Assembly: GCA_017562135.1 (NCBI GenBank)
Contig: QEYB01000629.1
Coordinates: 1,106,535-1,170,534, forward strand
Direction of reading: 5' to 3'
From: Dipylidium caninum
Taxonomy: Eukaryota > Platyhelminthes > Cestoda > Cyclophyllidea > Dipylidiidae
DNA: 64,000 bases
Each line of letters begins with the position of its first letter. Position 1 is the first letter of the stretch. A program made the translations under genes and the position numbers. This document shows, piece after piece, positions 36,139 through 47,819 of the stretch. A model generated the notes under the pieces. It had not been told where the DNA came from. It did no database searches and saw only the letters and a program-made list of their open reading frames with translations.

Positions 36139-36175
<37 letters not shown>
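36130..36175. repeat. (CT)n microsatellite
   Basis: CTCGCT units followed by a pure CT run. Confidence 0.95.
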
Positions 36176-36177
<2 letters not shown>

Positions 36178-37746
36178 CTGCCCTCTATCTCTCGCCCCCG
36201 TCCCCGTCCCCCGCCCTCTCCCCCCTTTCTTCGTCCTCCGTTCGCCGAGTGCGCGAGTAAATGACGGAACGGTACTGAAAGCTCCATTTGGGCGATCAGA
36301 GCACAATGCATTTCAGCGATGTAAGAACCGCTGGCCCTCGACCCGACGGATGTCCTCAAAAGTCGCCAGTCTAGACACTGTCAATCAGGCGCCCGATCGT
36401 TTACCTAATTCATGGATGGTTGAAGTCCCCGGGTTACCGACGGGCCAGTCCTACCGACTAGTTCGTTTTCACGGCTCGCAGCTTCTGAACATCTTAAAGA
36501 CATCATCCACAAATCAGAGGCAACACGAACGAATGGCGAATGGATGAAGCTGGTTCTTAAGGCGCCATGGCGTCAACTTACGGACCCCCTTTGAGAGCGG
36601 GAGAGTTGACACTTCTTGTTGCGTCAGGAGAAAACCCGCCAGACGTTAGCACCTCTTTTGGTTCAGCTCTACTAGCGAGTTCAACTGGCGAACGCCCCGG
36701 GCTTTGGTCAGTCGCCCTACCAGGTTCGGCAGGTGACTAAAAGGTGAAAGGACTCATTGGGAAACCACCCTGACGATCCGTTAATGCCGCGCCTTCGCCG
36801 ACCTATAATAAAGCTCCGAAGCATTACAAAGCACCACGCCGTCGGATGGAATAAAACCCGCCTGCACATCCGTCTGACATGTTTCGGTCTGATGGATGCC
36901 GGAATGGCCAAAACCGATGTGAAAATGCACATTCTGTCGAGTCACGATGTCTCGCCGTGAAGTCATCTGCTCCGAGGGCGACCCGCTCCGCCAGCGAAAT
37001 GGCAGCCGGCGGCCTTCCACCTTGTACAATCGCCCTCGTAACGCTTTCTTCGCTCTCGCCTTAATTTCTCTAGTGGAAATCCTCTGTCACCGCCCCCAAC
37101 CACTTTGACTTTCAGTTGAAAGTTTTTGAGACTGTTAACCGCAAAATTGTGCTTTATTTGGCTCAAGGTGTGGCGACAGACGCGAGCTGGCTCCTGGGCT
37201 GCTTTACCTACACGATTCACACATGCGGTGAGGTTTGTGTGTATTGCGCGTGCAAGTCTGGCGCGGGTCTTTCAAGAGATGCAGGCATTTCCAGAGGAAA
37301 GCAATTGTTCCCCGCCTCTTGGGATTCCCGCCGACAGTCGGTCACGGTGTTGGTTTGACTTGGTTGATCTTATTGCTTCAGTCAGCACTTCCACTAGGAG
37401 GTCGTCGGAGTCTGAGGGAAAGTCAAGTCGGCAAAGAGCAGCGGAGTTTTGTCAAAATTTCTGCACCGCTGACACCGTCTTGCCTAGGCGAAAATACCCT
37501 CAAATGAAGGTGGTTGAGCCACAATGGGTCACAGTATATTATCAGGTGACAGTTAACCCTTCGTGTCCACCCATTTGAGTCGTCGGCGGTCAAGAATGTC
37601 CCACAACGAGCACGCCAAATCGACAGTGGAAGAGGGGAGAGGAGAGGGGAGAGGAGGAGGAGGATTGAAACCCAGCAAGGGACAGCACGGCACGTGAGTG
37701 GGAGTCGGGAAAGTGATGTCGGTAAAATGACAATTCCGACGCTAAC

Positions 37747-37794
37747 ACCCACCCACACACACCCATACACACACACACACACACACACACACAG
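37747..37794. repeat. (CA)n microsatellite
   Basis: CCCACA units leading into a CA run. Confidence 0.95.
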
Positions 37795-40008
37795 GCTTTA
37801 ACAGAGAGAGTGCGAAGGACAAGGCAGTTGTTATGTTGTTATTTTCCTTGATAGACAATTCCTCTACCACAGTCACCGGTCATCATCCGGTTGCTGCAGC
37901 AGCTGCTGCTGCTGATGGCTCTAGAGGAAGAAGTTTCTGAACAGGCCGCATTTTTTACTATAATTTCAAAGAGGACAATTAATAAGATTTTGTACAACCC
38001 TTTCACCGTGCCACCATCACTATCACATTCGCCGACAGCCAATCATTCACTAAAGTAATATGTTACTAAATTAATAAAATCAGACGTAAGTAACTCTTTG
38101 TTGGAGCTTAAATATTCTAGATCATTGAGGTATACTATCACCTGTTAAAATTCACGGTCTAATAGAAAAGCCCCCTTCAAACACCTGAAGATGTGATATA
38201 TGGCGTAGGGGGAGCGGGGGAGGCAATGAACCGCCCCTCAAGATTCATAAACACCGCAAAAATTACTTGGATGTTACATAGACTAAACATTACGCTTTGC
38301 GATTAGTGTATTTCACCGAAGTTCATTTGTTCATTTGGCGTAATTATGAGGTAGACAAATTTATTGGGGCTAAAATTGGCCTCAACATGAACCGTGGTAA
38401 AAGCCTTATCGAACGACGCATGCCATCAAGTCAGCCGTCAGTGATACTTATGCGGCATTCCTCGCTTCTGCGTGTGGTGGGGGCGGGGTGGACAGGTTAG
38501 TTATCCTTAGTGTTGAAGAGGCTCAAAATGGGCACGGATGGGAAAAATCGCGACTTATAATGGTATTAATAAGCATTCATTTGAGTTATTAATATCAACT
38601 GGGCACGCACGCACGCACCGAGCGCGTAAGCCGTCAACCAGCCACGTGCGTGATTTATGCCACGCTACCAGCCAATCAGCATGTAGCCAGTCCACCGCCA
38701 AAGCAGGCTATTGGGCAGCCGCCCAGTGCGCGTGCATGTGTGTGTGCGGTGCGCTAATTTATGCCTCATATTACACCACAGCTAGGAAATTCACGTCCTT
38801 TCTCATACGATTTATTGACTCGTGGACAGCCTTGCGGGGAGATGGGACGGGGCAGAGGGGACCGACAAATCTGAGTGCCCATTGGCGGCTGATTTATCAC
38901 TCAGACCCGGAGTGGCGGGCTAGTGGGGATGGAGAGGGGAGGAAGCGTACATCCAAGGCTGAGAGTCAAAATAAGCGAGGGTGTGGGAGAGTAAGATCAA
39001 AGTGATGGGGATCAGGTCGGCTAGCTGTTAGATAGGGTTGCGCTATCTATCCAACTCTTCACACCCCTCCCTTCTCCCTTCCCAGTCCCGCCGGGCCTAT
39101 TTTTCTGCTGTCTACTTCCGGTGGACTTGTCAAAAACCAGCCCTCGTGTACTAAACGTAAAAATACATATGTTAGCGTTTTAATTAGTGAATTTAATTAA
39201 CCGTAGACCAATGAAGGAGCCACACGTAGGTTTCCGAATCGACACGGAACCAGGCTTGCGCTTCTCTGTGGGAATGAATTAATACGAAAGCCACCGTAGC
39301 GATTGGGTAAATCGCTGTCAGAAGAGGGTGATGATCGCCTTTGTGTAATTATTCCATATCGTAGAAATTACAGCAAAAATGTCTATGAATTCGTAATGTC
39401 CAAGTGGGAAGTGGAAAGTGTTGAGTGTTGAATTTTAAGATGAATTGTTTAATAAAGAAGTGGATTAATTTGTTGCCTGAAGCTCCCTTTTTGAGGGTGC
39501 GTCGAGCCTCCACGTGTGTGGACCTGTAAATACTCCAAACATTTGTTCCCTGAGGTGATTATGTCAAAAGAAATTTGAACCTATGACTGAAGAATCCATT
39601 TTATAGCCTTGGTATTATTTTGAAGAGTAATAAGAATGGAGGAAGAGAGGGAGAGCGGTAAGACTCCCTTGTCTCGAATGCTCTTTCCATTTATGGCGAA
39701 GTGACATTCGGACCCCATATCCTTGTCCGCTTTCTTGAGAGGGGCAATTTCTGCCTTGTTTCCTGACGGAGATGTTCGGGAATCATATGAGAAGTGACAG
39801 CCTCATTTTAAGGTGGCAGACCTAAACAATCCGGCCTGCGATTCAATCATTTCAGGCGACTGGAAACACACTTTTTAGGTGTCGAGGCGACATGACACAG
39901 ACTAGCAGACGAAAACTGGTCATCTATGTCTGATAATCTGTCATGACGCCCAGGTCACAAGGCACAAATCAGCACAGACCCACGCACTTCAGAATGAGCC
40001 GGTTCTGA

Positions 40009-40050
40009 TGTGTGTGTGTGTGTGTGTGCGTGCGTGTGTGTGTGTGTGTG
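40009..40050. repeat. (TG)n microsatellite
   Basis: TG run with three CG interruptions. Confidence 0.95.
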
Positions 40051-40314
40051 AGTGAGCGGACAAGCGAGCGCGCATATCAAAGTGATTGATTACGTCGCGT
40101 TTTCCAGACACCGACACCAAACTTCAAAGGCCGGTCGTCATGGCCCTTTTTCATCTACCACCATCCTCACCATTGCCTTCAGCATGGACAGCAGTCCGGA
40201 CGACGCAAATAAGGCTTACTGATTAACGTCTCCGACCCGCTCGCCTGCTCACCCGCTCACCCATTCATTTACGTGCTCACAACCATGGCATTCATGACGT
40301 AGCTTTGTTCCCCT

Positions 40315-40391
40315 ACCTTCCTTCCTTCCTTCTTTCCTTCCTTCCTTCCTTCTTTCCTTCCTTCCTTCCTTCCTTCCTTCCTTCCTTCCTC
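40315..40391. repeat. (CTTC)n tetranucleotide array
   Basis: About nineteen CTTC units with two CTTT variants. Confidence 0.97.
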
Positions 40392-41584
40392 CCTTTCTGG
40401 ACAAAGTCATAGTCGCGAGCGCTGGTAAATGCGAATGTAATGCTCCTTAACAAATAAACCTTCCTTTCAGCGAGATAAAATCCTGTTTCCCTTTCTTGTA
40501 GTTTAATAAAAATTCAGTTGTGCCACAGAGGAATAGAAACTAATCGTAGCCAAAAGTTGTCACATTGCTTTCAGATCCGTTCATTAGCCATATTAAACCG
40601 TAGATTGTACAAAGGGGTACCATCCTTTCAGTGCAAATCTCATTTCGTAATGGATTGCCTACAAAAATTCGTCAATGATGGCCTCACCTCGGTTGAAAAG
40701 AATTCAAAACACTTCCCGCCAATATTCTTTTCTGCTTTAAAGTGCTTTACCGAACCGGCCATCTAGCTGAAAATTTCTGCTAATCGTTACCACTCCCGAT
40801 GCTAAAAGCGCCACCAACTTTACGACTACAAATGCGTCGCCTGCAAATCAACCAAGTGCACGACCCACTCACGTCCATTCATCCTAAAACTCCTATTTTC
40901 CCACCCCGCTACTATCGCGTACTGATGTGATTTATCTACACCTAAATCCTATCATCCGCTGTGGTACCTCCGTGTTGTAATGACAAAAACCATCAGAAGG
41001 GGGCGGAGAGGGGGTGGGACGGTGCGGTGCGGTGGGGATTTAGCGTCGCCGTCTGTGGGAAATATTGGGCACGTCCCCCAGTCACAAAGCCTTTTCAAGT
41101 GGATTAATGTATTTCCTGAAATTCCCGATTAAATGGAAAGGACGCTCCAGTGCAAACATGTGCTCCATGCAGGGTGGTCCGGCCCAATAAATTATCGATT
41201 AGCCATTCCAGGGTGAGTCACCGTCGCAGAACACTAAATCATTTATCGATTATCGAAAATGCACTCGTGGTGGGCCACAGGGGGTGTGTGTCGGTCTCAG
41301 AAATTAGCTTCATTTTAAAGCAGCGGTGGAGGCGGGCTTCAACCCAGGCACAGGAAATTGCGCCTGAGGAGTGGAAGAGCGAGTGTACGCGACGTCGACT
41401 GACCAGCCCAAAGTTTACCCTTTTTTACATATCGAGACAACACGAGCAAGTGTCTGTGAATGCATGTATGAATGTATGTACATAAAAGGGATGGAGCACA
41501 ATGATATACGATGTCTGGCTTGTGCCAGCACACAAACACACGTCAAACGACCACAGTGTCATTGTCATATGAGACAGGAAGTAG

Positions 41585-41655
41585 ACACACATACCCACAC
41601 ACACACACGCACAGACAGACATGCATGCATACATGCATACATAACATACATACGT
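41585..41655. repeat. CA / CATA / GACA compound microsatellite
   Basis: CA run followed by CAGACAGA and ATGCATGCATACATGCATAC units. Confidence 0.85.
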
Positions 41656-42194
41656 ACAAAGCTAGCTGCAATAGATCAAATGTCTGGCCAGGCTGACATG
41701 AGTTGTGTGGCGTGTAACACAGACATTCGTGCACATACGCTAAAATGCGCATGTGATAGGTGGACTCGAAGTGCACAATTGAAAGATGACGCTGTTCCCT
41801 CTGTTCCCAGTCGACATACTAACTTACGAGAACATATTTCAAAATCCTGCTTTGTTTAAAAAGTGTGGACACCTCATAGCACGATGAGTGAAAGTGTTTC
41901 CAGGCGATTTGTCTCAACTTGGTACACCCCCGAAATAGACGAGCCAGGCTCTATTCCACTACACAAAGTCTTTTTGCTTTAACACCTTCATCCCATTTGT
42001 CGTGCAGTGGGGGCGGTTAAGGAAGGAGATTTAAATATAACTTCTGCTTACTTATTACTCCTCCAAATATGAGAAATTTTGACACAGTTTTTATTTGTTT
42101 AAAAGCGTACGAGGGCGCCCACATCTTTGCACACCGTGGATACTTGCGAATCGCCCACAAAACTTCTGTCTTCCCTCAATTAAAGTCCATCGTG

Positions 42195-42216
42195 CTTCTT
42201 CTTCTTCTTCTTCTTT
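42195..42216. repeat. (CTT)n microsatellite
   Basis: Seven CTT units. Confidence 0.9.
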
Positions 42217-44264
42217 TCATTTACACCACATAATCGTAAAAATTACTCAGTGAAGTTAAGGTCCTCAAGCCTCGTCTCATAAGGACACATGAAAAAAGCA
42301 TATTCCGACAGCTCTGCGGCGTTTTGCTGCTTTTTGGCGGTGAAAGTGCGGACTCGGTGTTGTGTGTCTCTCGTCGTGACACAGTCAAATGAAATTAAAC
42401 CCCCCCGAGGAGGGAGATTTATGTGTTTTCCTCCTGAGGTACCAATCACATTCCGACTTGGCGTCCATAACGACCGTCTAATGATGTCTGTTAAGTGGAA
42501 AAAAAGGAGGAAGGAAGAATAATGAGCTGCGGGACAAAAGGTGGTGCACAAATGGGGCAACTTCTCTACTCACACTAAGCTTTTGTTTTAATGATTAATG
42601 CATGCGCAAAGGCGACGCCATTGATGTCAATTTTTGTTTGTTCCGAACTGGCAGACAGCAGGGCTGCTAACACAACGGGGAGACAAATGCAGTTGTGGGG
42701 AAGAAGGCGGCGGAGAAATGCAGGGGGCAGGAGAGGGAGGCGGTGAAAGGGGCAGGCTTGGACGGGAAAGGAGGGAGGAAGAAGCGAACGCAATTGGAGC
42801 AGGGGCGGCTGAGGAGCCCCGCCAAGGGAAGGTCCAATTATTATTACTGTTTTACTCGCTTTTCGCAAGGCATTACACCGCCGCAAGCGCCTATTCCAGC
42901 ATTGCCACTTTCACGCCTCCTCAAAGGCGCAAAAATTGGCGATGTTGTGACGTCGGCGGTCTGACAAGTTGACCAGGTCCTGTGCTGTCTGTACTGGGCA
43001 GTTAACATGTCCGCATTTCTCCTTCTCTCGCTGTTGCTGCCGTTGCTTCTCCTGCTTCTGTGCTGTTTGCTCCTCTTCCACTCTCTCCTCTCCTTTAAAT
43101 CGTTCTGTCTTAGAAGGGGGAGCAAATAGTTCGGCTTTTTGACCATTTCCCTGCGTTTACGCAATACCTAAATGCCGCTGTGAATACTGGCGAACACGCA
43201 TTCATGAACACATGCGCATACACACGTCTTCTGCGTTGTTGTCAGTTGATTAAACTATTAGGAATTTTATCTCTTCCCCAGTCCGCCATTTATTCCCCAG
43301 TGGGGCACGAATTCTTTGCCCTTCCTCCGTACTCATCGCCTCCATGATAAAGTGAACTATTCCGTTCAGAGTAGGCGTTGCCGGCCCCTCGAGGTGGCTG
43401 TTGTTTCACCACGCGGACGGGTTCTCCTCCCACGCGCTCGGCGGGACGATCGGCGCCCTCGGGGCTTCCACGTTGGCCAGTGGGCGCCAACCACGTCACC
43501 CGTCGGTTTGCCGCACACTGGGGTGAAAAGCGTCAGTTTTTTCCGCCAGGTTCGGCGGACGATTACGTCGAGCACAAAACATTTGTCCTCCTTTCAAACT
43601 AAATTAGTCTACATTGCCACCAGCCTGAGCAAGCGAACTCAATCGCTCTGTTGGTTATCGCGGCGTAACACGGCGTTCAGTCGAGTGGGAATTCTGAAAT
43701 GGAACAGACGGTTCACTCAGCGGGGCATGTTGAGACAATGAGAAAAGTGAGACCTCACGGAGACGCTTACAGACTTCAGTGGAAAAAGTGGTGAGGAAAT
43801 GACTGCAAATGTTATGTTCTACGCCAATTTCATCCGTGGCATGCGGACCTGTGAAGCTCAGGCCTCGTCGGCCGCACGAAGACCTGAAATGCACGGCGAT
43901 TCCGAGAGGGCGCACATTTTCGCCTTCGTCCCGCCAAATCCACGGGGCTGCTGATCTCCGAGGACTGCCGCGGGAGCGCCGAGCCCCGGAGGGTGGCGGC
44001 GCAGAGAGGCGCCAGTCTTGACAGATTCCGGTAATGATGGGCTCAAGGAGGCCTCGAGAAATTAATGAGAGCGGCAGTAACGCGGTCTGCGCATGATTGT
44101 GCTGGTAATTTTTCTTACGCCAGGCTTTCTCACTCGGGCATTCGCTCCCACCCCGGTCATTAACATTCAAAAGCAATACGTAAAAGAGTGGCAGGCGAGG
44201 AGGCAGTCAGACAATGAACGCCATTTGGAGGCGGGGCTGAGGGGCTGAGGGGCATTTATCACGA

Positions 44265-44330
44265 CTGCAGGCAGCAGGCAGCAGGCAGAAGGCGGCCAGG
44301 CAGGCAGGCAGGCAGGGCAGGCAGGCAGGC
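44265..44330. repeat. (GCAG)n-type array
   Basis: GCAGGCA heptamers followed by CAGG tetramers. Confidence 0.9.
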
Positions 44331-44829
44331 CGGGAGGCGTTCGGTCGCTCGTCTAAATGTCACGTCCGCGAGCAGATATCAGGATTCGCTGGGGTGATTG
44401 ATTACCCCTTTCATTCCAACTCTGCCCGCTTAGAGCCTCCACGAAGCGCGCCCATCAGTGAAATCAACGTTATCAGCCCCTTGAAGCAGCAAGACCTAAG
44501 AGGCAGCGGCCGCGGCGGCATTAGGGCACACGAACGCTAAGAAGGTGCCCGTTAATTAATTAATGCGGTAAATTTTGCAAAAGGCAGAAGAAGAAGAAAG
44601 AAGAAGAAGAAGACAAGAGGCCATGAAAATCGGTGTAGATTTGGCGAAGAAAAGTGTGGAAGTAGGAGTGGCATCACTTGCAACGGCATTAAATTCCGAA
44701 CCAAAATGTTGTGTACGAATCAAAATGAAAAAAGGGAAGAAATAAATTCTTTTTTGAAGGAGAGTTGTGAAAGCGACAAAAGTGATGTCTTTTACGGCGG
44801 TTGGAAGCCGCGGAGCAAAAAAAGAACAT

Positions 44830-47490
44830 GGGCGGTTGTCAGGTGTAACAGCAATTGTTGTCAAGACAACGGGGGGAGGAGCAGAGAGCAGCGCAGTCAA
44901 ATGCCACTTCGGCGTTTGGAGGCTCCCACAGCGCCCGCGTCATCGTCGGTTGAAGACAGCGGATCCGCACTGACTGGCAAATGCCACAAGTCAGACGCAC
45001 ACATCTTTAAGCCACGGACGCCCTGCAGACCGTCCATCCACTCGACTGCACTCGCCCACTTCGGGGCAAACGAGGCTTAGTGCCTGTGCCCTCTTCGTCT
45101 TCGTCCAACATGCGCCGCCACCACCACCACCACCACCACCACCACACCACCATCCTCCTCCTCCTCCACAACCATGACCACAACCAACTCCACCATTTCC
45201 ATTTCCACTTCCACTTCCACTTCCTCCTCCTGTTTTCGCCTCCTCCGCCTCCTTCGCCACCGGGACTCCCGTGGCCGACGGAAGCGTCCTCGCGGTGGGC
45301 AACGCGGCTGTCTGACCGATTTCCCACCTCGTCGACGCACCCAGTGCACCGGTGGCGCGCAATGAAGTTGTGGCTCCAACTGCCTGCCCGCGCTTTCCAC
45401 GCGGACACCGCTTCTCCTCGTCCACTCCAGTCAACAGGCCTCGGCGAACCGCGGCTTTGCTCTCCTCCCCTCCCCTCACCCGCCCACCTCCCTCCTCCCA
45501 CCCTTCATTGTCCGGAGGCTGGCGGCATCGTCTGCCCCGCCTCACTGGCACTCCTCAGCCACCTCGCGACAACCTCGCGACAGTCTGTCCGACGCAGAAT
45601 GCCCCTCAACCTCTCGTCCAACGGAGTCGAGACGCAAGTTGGGAAATGCACGAAGCAGGTGGGGAAGGCCCACATCTCACGGAAAGCCTCCACCCTCGTC
45701 CAGTCCGCGGGGCTGACCGATTCTCCACAGGCACCTGCGCCTCACACACTGCCGTCCGCAACTCACACGCCTCCACTCCACCATCCGCGTCGGTGAAGAG
45801 TTGACACGTCACCTGTGGCCACCTCTCAACTCGCCCATGCCCTCACACAGCAGCAGCCGATGCCACACCACACGGACACGAGGAAGGCCTCGCGTCACCT
45901 GGTGGAGCGGATGGGGACCGACGCTGACTGGCAGAGGAGGCAGAGGAGGCAGAGGAGGCAGAGGAGGAGTTGGAGAGGTGGTGAGAGTGGAGTGGAAGTG
46001 TGAGTAGATGATTGAGGAGTAGAAGAAGAGGAGGAGGCGTGGGAGGAGGAGTGGAAGGGGTGGTGGTCGTGGAGACACGCGGACAAAGAGGAGAGGAACT
46101 CTCGCCCTTGGCATTCTCAACGCCATCACCCTGGCACCAGGGAATGTCGTAGTCGACCGTCAACACTGCCACCAGCACCGGCAGCACCAGCAGCGCCAAC
46201 CACGTTTCGCAAGTTGTCCAGCGTCTCACTCGGTGACAGTGGAAAATGCCACCTCGGACACATGATGAGACGCCGAGTTGGCGTAGAGGAGAGCGAGAGG
46301 CATCCACCGTCACTTGGCTGGTGCTCGTGGTGACGCCGTCACCGCCACCACCACACCACACCACCACCACCACCACTACCACTACACCACCACTGCAGCT
46401 ACTGCTGCTGCGCCGCGCTCCAATGCTCCTACAACGAGCACGCAGCCATCGGTGGTTCCACCCACCGGCGGTGCCACCGGTGGTGCCTTTCACCCACCAA
46501 AACTGGGGGGCAGAGGAGGCGGGGAGGATCGGTGGGGGCGTCCTCGTCGCCCTCCAATGCAACATCGCGCTCCTTCGACAGCCACCCCGCCACCCCTCCA
46601 CCCATCCACCCCCATCCACTTCCGCCTTCATTCTGCTGCCGAGTGATTCCGCCACTCCTGCCTCCATTCCACCTCGCTGCCCACCAGCTCGTCCACCGCG
46701 TGCTTGCTCACTATTCAATCACCACGTGAACTGCGCCTCTTTTCCCCTATGTCGACAGAGTCTCCTCACCCCGCATTCCAGACGCTCCCTTTTTCCCTTC
46801 TCCTCCCTCCCTCCCCTCTCCTCTCCTCTCCTCTCGCCCCCCTCTCCTCTCATGCTCATCTCATCTCATCTCATCTCCTCTCCTATCCTCTCATCGCCTG
46901 TGCCACCCCCCCTTTCAAGCAGTAACGTCCACGAAATCCGTCCTCGCTGCAATCACACTCACGACGCGGTGAAGACTTCCACCAAAGAGTCAGTAAGAAG
47001 AAGTGCAAGTGACATTGGATGCTCTTCTTCCCACTCCACTCAACGCTTCGGATGTGGCTTTCCTGCCGCTGCTGCCTTGGCGGTTTGTGGGTGATGGTAA
47101 AGCGTGTCTGACCCCGTGTCAGGAAAGCGGTCTGCCTGCCACACTAGTGAATGGTGGTGGTCGACACTCGTCACCACCAGCAAGCAGTCCTTCGCACCGC
47201 GTCTGTGTCCCGGGAGGCACACAAGTCCCTGTGCATCCCTGTCACGTGAGGTGGAGTCTTTCAGACAACCGGCGTGTTAATAGCCACCTCGTGGGTGCAT
47301 CGCTTGACTGGTGGGTGGGTCCTGCTTGGGCAGCAGTGGCGAGTGCTCGCTGACCCTTTCGCTGACCGGAGAATGGGGGGAATCCTCACCTCCTCCCTCC
47401 TCCTCCTCCTCTCCTCCTTGCACCCAGGAGGTACGGCGACTGTGCACGGCGAGTGCGACACGCGTCTCCGGCATCGGACAAGAGATTCTC
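44830..47490 (+). repeat. Inverted duplication P2, left arm
   Basis: This arm is the reverse complement of 51,660-54,235. Clear anchors are 44,859-44,957 with 54,116-54,214, 47,100-47,180 with 51,955-52,040, and 47,419-47,440 with 51,711-51,732. The sum of paired coordinates drifts only from about 99,073 to 99,151, so the arms are nearly collinear. It is rich in CCA/CAC, CTC and CCACTT-type tracts, which explain the long low-complexity open frames on both strands (for example 46,246-47,094 and 45,843-46,718). I see no domain. Confidence 0.9.
45115..45167. repeat. (CCA)n then (CTC)n in P2 left arm
   Basis: Long CCA array. The matching GGT array in the right arm near 53,935-53,970 is shorter. 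Confidence 0.9.
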
Positions 47491-47795
47491 AAAGCAAGTC
47501 TCCGTTCGCTTTCTTCAACTCCGCCGGCACTTGTCTTCCCACGCTACGGCATCGCACCTTTCACTCAAGTCGCATCGCTAGACTGCCTGAACTCACTCCA
47601 GCTGCCGTCGGCGGAAGAGCCTTTGTACTGCCCACCTGACGCCTCCCGTTTGGCAGGCGGAGGATCGAAGGTGTTATTCGCCTGGTGTGTCCGGAGATTA
47701 ATTTTATGCATTAATTCTTACGCCTCACCCGGTCACTTCGGGGACAGGACGAACTGTCGGCCCATAAGTCTTGGGCAGCTGCCACTGTCATTCGA

Positions 47796-47819
47796 GGGGG
47801 GGGGGGGGGGGGGGGGGGG
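47796..47819. repeat. G24 homopolymer
   Basis: Twenty-four consecutive G bases in the P2 spacer. Confidence 0.97.

Larger units (their letters stand above)
31075..37746. other. Non-coding DNA, no gene supported
   Basis: Includes the 299-codon open frame at 32,560-33,459, where both strands are open (see findings), and (GCTGCC)n at 34,760-34,789. At 35,710-35,720 AAATAAATAA is followed by a G-rich GGGCGGGGCG tract (35,729-35,760). Confidence 0.5.
37795..44829. other. AT-richer to mixed non-coding DNA, no gene supported
   Basis: Low density of open frames at 39-41 kb, several microsatellites (listed), TTAATTAATTAA near 44.55 kb and a GAA tract at 44,585-44,615. Nothing codes convincingly. Confidence 0.5.

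Noticed and set aside
40315..40391. Regular repeats that might suggest a CRISPR-like array
   Set aside because: Pure tetranucleotide microsatellite with no spacers; the genome context is animal.
46246..47094. 282-codon plus-strand frame and the 291-codon minus frame at 45,843-46,718
   Set aside because: Both lie in a P2 arm, are dominated by His/Pro/Ser/Thr or Val/Gly repeats from CCA/CTC tracts, and are not kept as frames in the other arm.
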